Positions 59,739 to 64,000 of a stretch of DNA of 64,000 bases are shown in pieces. Made by a program: the position numbers and the translations under genes. The notes below the pieces were generated by a model. It did not search any database and had not been told where the DNA came from. It worked only from the letters and a program-made list of their open reading frames with translations. The DNA comes from Sphingobium sp. AS12 (lineage in GTDB: Bacteria; Pseudomonadota; Alphaproteobacteria; Sphingomonadales; Sphingomonadaceae): NCBI RefSeq assembly GCF_019097845.1, contig NZ_JAHRGM010000035.1:310001-374000 (forward strand), given 5' to 3'. Within the stretch, counting starts at the first letter, position 1. The number at the start of each line of letters is the position of its first letter.

Positions 59739-59847
59739 CTCATGCTGAATTTATTTAGCTGCGCTGGCCTGCGGCTCAGCGTCCATCGTGCCCCAAAAGC
59801 CGCCGCTTGGAACGAGAAATGGATCCTGAAACAAGTTCAGGATGACG
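59739..59847. repeat. Dispersed palindromic repeat (copy C)
   Basis: CTCATGCTGAATTTATTTAG at the left and CAAGTTCAGGATGACG at the right match the copy at 36418; the inner part (GTGCCCCAAAAGCCGCCGC) occurs there in reverse orientation. The left flank ATGACTTTTCGTTATCC is also shared. With the short palindrome at 59880 it fills the 239-base gap after ribH. Confidence 0.75.
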
Positions 59848-59879
59848 ATGAAGGAGGGGACAGTTTCAAATGCGATAGT

Positions 59880-59900
59880 CCTCCCCTTGCCAAGGGGAGG
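59880..59900. repeat. Short GC palindrome
   Basis: CCTCCCCTTG-C-CAAGGGGAGG, 10-base-pair arms; resembles the copy inside the RepA-like gene at 20716. It lies just beyond the stop of the leftward reductase gene. Confidence 0.7.
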
Positions 59901-59910
59901 ATCAATCGGA

Positions 59911-61005
59911 TCAGGCAGTAGCGGGTTCCTGCTCCAGCGCCGGATAATTGGTATAGCCGTCTTCACCCGGACCATACCAGGTCGCCATACCCTTGATGGG
60001 GTTGAGCGGCGCATCGCTGCGCAGCCGTTCCACCAGGTCGGGATTGGCCATGAAGGGGCGGCCAAAACTTATCGCGTCGGCCAGACCGCTCTCCAGGTCG
60101 GCCTGCGCCCGTTGTTTGTCATAATCGCTGTTCAGGATCAGCGGTCCTTTGAAATGCTGGCGGATGAGCGGCGACTGGCGTGGCACGTCGGTTTTGCCGA
60201 ACGTGCCGTCCGGTCCCGGTTCGCGCAGTTCAAGCGAAGCGATGCCGATGGCGTCCAGCACCTGCGCCGCATGAGCGAAGAGTGGTCCGGGGTTGCTGTC
60301 ATTCACACCCTGCGAATCGCCGTTGGGCGACAGGCGCACCGACACCTTATCCGCGCCGATCGCATCGGCCACCGCCTGCGTGACTTCGGCCAGCAACCGC
60401 ACGCGGTTTTCGATGCTGCCGCCATATTGGTCGGTGCGGAAATTGGCGTTGTCGCGCAGGAACTGGTCGATCAGATAGCCATTGGCGGCGTGGATCTGCA
60501 CCCCGTCAAAGCCGGCGCGGATCGCATTGCGCGCGGCGGTGACATAGGCGTCGATCAGGCCTTGTATCTCTTCCGTCGCCAACGGCCGGGCGGTCTCGAA
60601 CGGCGCTTTGCCTTCATAGGTGTGGGCGTCGCCCGCAGTTGCCGTCGCGCTGGACGACACCGGCTGCTCGCCGGTCACGCTGCTATGGACCTGTCGCCCC
60701 ATATGCCACAGCTGGACGATGATCCGCCCACGAGCGTCATGAACGGCCTGCGTCACGGGCTGCCAGGCGGCGACCTGTTCGTCCGACCAGATGCCCGGCG
60801 CATAGGGCCAGCCCAGCCCCTGGCGCGAAATGCCGGTCGCTTCGGTGATGATCAGGCCCGCGCCGGCGCGCTGGCGGTAATAGTCGACCATGATCGGCGT
60901 CGGCACATGGTCACGAGTCGCACGGCCACGGGTCAGCGGCGCCATGATGGCGCGGTTGGAGGCGGTGATGGCGCCGATCTGGACAGGCTTGAACAGGCTA
61001 GACAT
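59911..61005 (-). CDS. Old Yellow Enzyme family alkene reductase
   Basis: FMN/NAD(P)H-dependent reductase of activated C=C bonds. 364 aa from the ATG at 61005, with GGGAG upstream. FMN-barrel blocks APLTRGRATRDHVPTPIMVD, EATGISRQGLGWPYAPGIW, HMGRQVHS, GVQIHAANGYLIDQFLRDNA and DQYGGSIENRVRL are all typical of NemA-like enzymes. The physiological substrate is unknown; roles in detoxification of electrophiles are common. Confidence 0.94.
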   Translation of the reverse strand: MSSLFKPVQIGAITASNRAIMAPLTRGRATRDHVPTPIMVDYYRQRAGAGLIITEATGISRQGLGWPYAPGIWSDEQVAAWQPVTQAVHDARGRIIVQLWHMGRQVHSSVTGEQPVSSSATATAGDAHTYEGKAPFETARPLATEEIQGLIDAYVTAARNAIRAGFDGVQIHAANGYLIDQFLRDNANFRTDQYGGSIENRVRLLAEVTQAVADAIGADKVSVRLSPNGDSQGVNDSNPGPLFAHAAQVLDAIGIASLELREPGPDGTFGKTDVPRQSPLIRQHFKGPLILNSDYDKQRAQADLESGLADAISFGRPFMANPDLVERLRSDAPLNPIKGMATWYGPGEDGYTNYPALEQEPATA

Positions 61006-61074
61006 GAAATCTCCCTTTATCAAAGTTGCAAATTGCAACGGGACTTGATGCTGAAAGCCAGCTAGGGAGCCGCC

Positions 61075-61956
61075 ATGGCCAGTTCAACCCCTACCATGCG
61101 CGCGGATATTCCCAAATTCGCATTTCCTGCCCTGATATTGGCAAATCTCATCCTGCCGCTCGGCCCGGTCTTGGTACGGCTGGCCGATGTCGGGCCGGTG
61201 GCGGCGGCTTTCTGGCGGCTGACGTTGGCCCTGCCCTTCCTGATCCTGCTGGCGCTGCCGGGGCTGCGCCGCACCGCGCCGACGATCCGCGAATGGGGCG
61301 CGCTGGTCTGGTCCGGATTGTTCTTCGCCGCCGATCTGGCCGCCTGGCATGTCGGCATTCTTTATACCAAAGTCACCAACGCCACCATATTCGGCAATAT
61401 GAGCGGGCTGATGTTGCCGATCTGGGGGCTGGTCGTACTGCGCCAGCGGCCAAAGCGGATGCAGGCAATCGCGCTCACTCTGGCGGCGGCAGGCGCAGCG
61501 GTGATGATGGGGGGCAGCTATGAACTATCGCCCCGCTACCTCCATGGCGACCTGCTCTGCCTGCTCGCAGGCGCGCTCTATACCGGCTATCTTTTGATCG
61601 TGCAGGGGGTGCGCGGGCGGCTGGACAGCTGGTCGGTGCTGGCGATCTCCAGCGTGGTGAGTGCGCCGCCGCTCTTGCTGTGCGCGCTGTGGCTGGGCGA
61701 GCGGATCATGCCCGGTGACTGGACCCCGCTGGTGGTGCTGGCGCTGACCAGCCAGCTGATCGGGCAGGGGCTGCTCACCTATGCGATCGGCTGGTTCACC
61801 CCGCTGGTGCTGGGCCTCAGCCTGCTGTTGCAACCCGCGGTCTCGGCCGTGCTGGGCTGGATGCTGTTTGGCGAGTGGCTGAGCGTCACTGATATGATTG
61901 GGACGATGGCGGTTGCAGCGGCGCTGGTGCTTGTGCGGCTGCCCTCGCGTGCCTAG
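61075..61956 (+). CDS. DMT-superfamily (EamA) transporter
   Basis: 293 aa with ten predicted membrane helices in two EamA repeats: PALILANLILPLGPVLVRLA, TNATIFGNMSGLMLPIWGLV in the first and LLTYAIGWFTPLVLGLSLLL, QPAVSAVLGWMLFGEWLSVT in the second. The last block is the family hallmark. Probably exports metabolites; the substrate is unknown. It is divergent from the OYE gene, with 69 bases between starts. Confidence 0.9.
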   Translation: MASSTPTMRADIPKFAFPALILANLILPLGPVLVRLADVGPVAAAFWRLTLALPFLILLALPGLRRTAPTIREWGALVWSGLFFAADLAAWHVGILYTKVTNATIFGNMSGLMLPIWGLVVLRQRPKRMQAIALTLAAAGAAVMMGGSYELSPRYLHGDLLCLLAGALYTGYLLIVQGVRGRLDSWSVLAISSVVSAPPLLLCALWLGERIMPGDWTPLVVLALTSQLIGQGLLTYAIGWFTPLVLGLSLLLQPAVSAVLGWMLFGEWLSVTDMIGTMAVAAALVLVRLPSRA

Positions 61957-61965
61957 ATTGAACTT

Positions 61966-62628
61966 ATGAGCGACATTGCCGACATGACCCTTGATGAAAT
62001 CCGCACCCTGCTGGCGCCCGTGCTGGCGCGCCATGCCGCCTTTGATGGCTGGCGCAAGGAAGCCGTCGCGATGGCGGCAGCGGAAAAGGGCGTCGATCCA
62101 GACATTGCCGCGCTCGCCTTTGCCGATGGGCCAGTCGATATGATCGATGCCTGGTTCGCCAGCATCGACATGCGGATGCTGGATGCGCTACCGTCCGAAA
62201 CGCTCGACGCGCTGTCGATCCGGCGCAGGATCATCGCGCTGGTGGAGGCGCGGCTCGACCTGCTCGCGCCCGACCGCGAAGCGCTGCGCCGCGCCATCGC
62301 CATCCTTGCGATGCCGACCAATGCAGCGCGCGCGACCCGGCTGGGCTGGCGCGCGGCCGATGTCATGTGGCGCGCGGCGGGCGATAATGCCACCGACCTT
62401 GCCCATTATACCAAGCGGATGACGCTGGCGGGGGTGTATGCCGCCACGCTGCTGGTATTCGTGGACGACGAAAGCGAAGGTCATTCAGACAGCCGCGCCT
62501 TCCTCGCCCGGCGGATCGAGGGCGTGATGCGGTTCGAAAAGCTCAAGGCACAGGTCAAGGGTGTGGGCGGCGGCGAGCGGCTTAGCCTGGCGCGTTTCAT
62601 CGGGCGGCTGCGCTACCCGGCGATATGA
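61966..62628 (+). CDS. COQ9-family protein
   Basis: 220 aa, helical, starts MSDIADMTLDEIRTLLAPVL. A TetR-like helix set is followed by the COQ9 domain: FADGPVDMIDAWFASIDMRM, AATRLGWRAADVMWRAAGDN and YTKRMTLAGVYAATLLVFVD. COQ9 binds lipids and supports ubiquinone hydroxylation (COQ7). It lies nine bases after the transporter, and no other ubi gene is near. Confidence 0.9.
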   Translation: MSDIADMTLDEIRTLLAPVLARHAAFDGWRKEAVAMAAAEKGVDPDIAALAFADGPVDMIDAWFASIDMRMLDALPSETLDALSIRRRIIALVEARLDLLAPDREALRRAIAILAMPTNAARATRLGWRAADVMWRAAGDNATDLAHYTKRMTLAGVYAATLLVFVDDESEGHSDSRAFLARRIEGVMRFEKLKAQVKGVGGGERLSLARFIGRLRYPAI

Positions 62629-62675
62629 TCTGCCGCGCCGGACGCCATTTCCTTCTGGTCTTTCCTAATCGGTAT

Positions 62676-62690
62676 TGATAGTCACTCGCA
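62676..62690. promoter_or_regulatory. Possible Fur box upstream of feoA
   Basis: TGCGAGTGACTATCA on the minus strand agrees with the 15-base Fur core TGATAATNATTATCA at 11 positions. It lies 28 bases before the feoA start, where iron repression of feoAB is expected. Confidence 0.5.
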
Positions 62691-62717
62691 GCAACTGCCC
62701 TGTGAGTATCCATTCCC

Positions 62718-62972
62718 GTGCGCCTGACCGAACTCCCCCTGCGCCAGCCTGCCTTTGTTGACCTGATCGACTGGTCCGTCCTGTCCCCGTCGGAAGGCCA
62801 GCGCCTGCGCGAATTTGGCCTGTGCGAAGGGGCGAGTGTCGAGGCGCTGCACCATGGCGGCCTGTGGGGCAAGGGACCGATCGCCTGCAAGGTTGGCCGC
62901 ATGACCATCGCCATGCGCCGCAACCACGCCGCCGCCGTGACCGTCCGCACCGGACCGGACGCCGTGCCATGA
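62718..62972 (+). CDS. feoA: Ferrous iron transport protein A
   Basis: 84 aa with a GTG start at 62718. SH3-like fold: LTELPLRQPAFVDLIDWSVL, GQRLREFGLCEGASVEALHH, KGPIACKVGRMTIAMRRNHA. It helps FeoB, probably by contact with its G domain. The stop overlaps the feoB start as ATGA. Confidence 0.9.
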   Translation: MRLTELPLRQPAFVDLIDWSVLSPSEGQRLREFGLCEGASVEALHHGGLWGKGPIACKVGRMTIAMRRNHAAAVTVRTGPDAVP

Positions 62973-64000
62973 GCGTGCTGCCGCTTGTCGCGCTGGTCGG
63001 CAATCCCAATGCGGGCAAGAGCGCGCTGTTCAACGCGCTGACCGGCGCGCGGCAGAAGCTGGGCAATTATCCCGGCGTCACGGTGGAGCGCAAGGCGGGA
63101 CGGCTGGCGCTGGCCGATGGTCGTCCGGTCGAACTGGTCGATCTGCCCGGCACCTACAGCCTCAACGCCGCCAGCCCCGACGAACAGGTCACGCGCGACG
63201 TCGTGATGGGCAGACAGGCGGGCGAAAGGCGGCCCGATGCGCTGGTGATCGTGGTCGATGCGTCCAACCTCGACAATCATCTGCGATTCGCGCTGGAACT
63301 GATCGCGCTGGGCCTGCCGACGATCGTGGCGCTCAACATGGTGGACCTTGCCACCCGCGACGGGCTGGAACTGGACGCTGCCGTGCTGGCGCGCGAACTG
63401 GGCGTGCCGGTGGTTGCGACCGTGGCGGTGCGCAAGCGCGGCCTCGATCATCTGCGCGAGGAACTGGCCGGGCTGCTGGGCAGCATTGCGCCGGAGGCCA
63501 AAGCCCTGCCGCCGGAACGCGATTTCGATGCGGTGCGCGGCGAAGCCCGCCGCATCGCCCGCGCCGCCATCGTACGCGAAACCCCTTCGCGCCGCCTGAC
63601 CGCCGCCGTCGATCGCGTGGCGCTGCATCCTGTGTTCGGGTTGCTGCTGTTGCTCGGCCTGCTGTTCGTCATGTTCCAGGCGGTCTATGCCTGGTCCGAA
63701 GCGCCGATCGCGATGATCGAGGGGCTGGCCGAGGCCGCCGCCACCGCTACTCGCAACGCACTGCCCGACGGGATGCTGCGATCCTTCCTGGTCGATGGCG
63801 TCATCAATGGCGTGGGGTCAGTGGTGGTGTTCCTGCCCCAAATCCTCATCCTCTTCTTCTTCATCCTGATGCTGGAGGCGACCGGCTATATGGTCCGCGC
63901 CGCCTTCCTAATGGATGGCATCATGGCCAAGGTCGGCCTGTCGGGACGCGCCTTCATTCCGTTGCTCTCCTCCTTCGCCTGCGCGATTCCGGGCATCATG
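62969..64000 (+). CDS. feoB: Ferrous iron transport protein B, N-terminal part
   Basis: 344 codons, cut by the window end. The G domain is complete: GNPNAGKSALFNALTG (G1), DLPGTYSL (G3), LNMVDLA (G4). A helical GDI-like spacer follows, then the first membrane helices (FGLLLLLGLLFVMFQAVYAW, VVFLPQILILFFFILMLEAT) and the gate region LLSSFACAIPGIM. Full length should be ~600-700 aa. It imports Fe(II) and is coupled to feoA. Confidence 0.95.
   Translation, partial: MSVLPLVALVGNPNAGKSALFNALTGARQKLGNYPGVTVERKAGRLALADGRPVELVDLPGTYSLNAASPDEQVTRDVVMGRQAGERRPDALVIVVDASNLDNHLRFALELIALGLPTIVALNMVDLATRDGLELDAAVLARELGVPVVATVAVRKRGLDHLREELAGLLGSIAPEAKALPPERDFDAVRGEARRIARAAIVRETPSRRLTAAVDRVALHPVFGLLLLLGLLFVMFQAVYAWSEAPIAMIEGLAEAAATATRNALPDGMLRSFLVDGVINGVGSVVVFLPQILILFFFILMLEATGYMVRAAFLMDGIMAKVGLSGRAFIPLLSSFACAIPGIM

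Noticed and set aside
59751..60065. Minus-strand frame downstream of the OYE gene
   Set aside because: Runs through the dispersed repeat and the OYE 3' end; no ribosome site and repeat-derived sequence.

Overview
The window reads as chromosome of an alphaproteobacterium of the Sphingomonadaceae (Sphingobium/Sphingomonas-like). This is inferred from the high GC content, the SciP (DUF1153) and COQ9-family genes, short-form HisG, the many ~80-110 bp intergenic palindromes, and the content of the rib and bio clusters. No database search was possible, so names rest on visible motifs, length and context.

Layout. 1-3.5 kb: housekeeping genes (a periplasmic peroxiredoxin, a gamma-glutamylcyclotransferase, a sigma54-type promoter before a 34-aa peptide and a small PspC protein, a DUF72 protein, a cyclophilin). 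3.54-26.25 kb: an integrated element at the 3' end of tRNA-Phe. Its tyrosine integrase lies next to the tRNA, and a 16-bp copy of the tRNA end marks the far edge. Inside are an anti-phage dCTP deaminase at the left edge, two facing small genes, a nine-gene translationally coupled operon of unknown function, an XRE regulator, a PHA-type small protein, a PD-(D/E)XK nuclease, a possible HUH-type Rep with three 22-bp iteron-like repeats, an exported protein, remnants of a T7-like ejection (internal core) module, and an operon with an excisionase-like protein, a primase-like Toprim protein and a RepA-like ATPase. I see no terminase, portal, capsid or tail genes, so this is a defective prophage, a satellite or a hybrid plasmid/phage island.

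26.2-48.6 kb: conserved core: tRNA-Phe, yacG, an RNase E/G protein, maf, infA, bioA, an M48 protease cluster, an M13 peptidase, bioD and bioF, a DUF2490 protein, an S9 peptidase, hppA, thiL, nusB, hisD, hisG, mnmA, sciP and two GlsB/YeaQ membrane proteins. 48.9-64 kb: an RND efflux pair, a DUF445 protein, a TonB-like protein, the riboflavin cluster ribD-ribE-ribBX-ribH, an Old Yellow Enzyme, an EamA transporter, a COQ9-family protein, feoA and the start of feoB, which runs off the window.

Three things stand out. The ribB gene is an HTH-RibB-RibX fusion: it has an N-terminal Cro/C1-like helix-turn-helix and a GTP-cyclohydrolase-II-like domain without its zinc cysteines, and a perfect 18-bp palindrome overlaps its predicted -10 box. 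The element carries a GCGAA motif repeated at 10-bp steps at the attachment region and at an internal divergent promoter, with the same motif as an inverted repeat before the excisionase. And a deaminase-type defence gene sits just inside the attachment site, opposite an unrecognised 56-aa gene.
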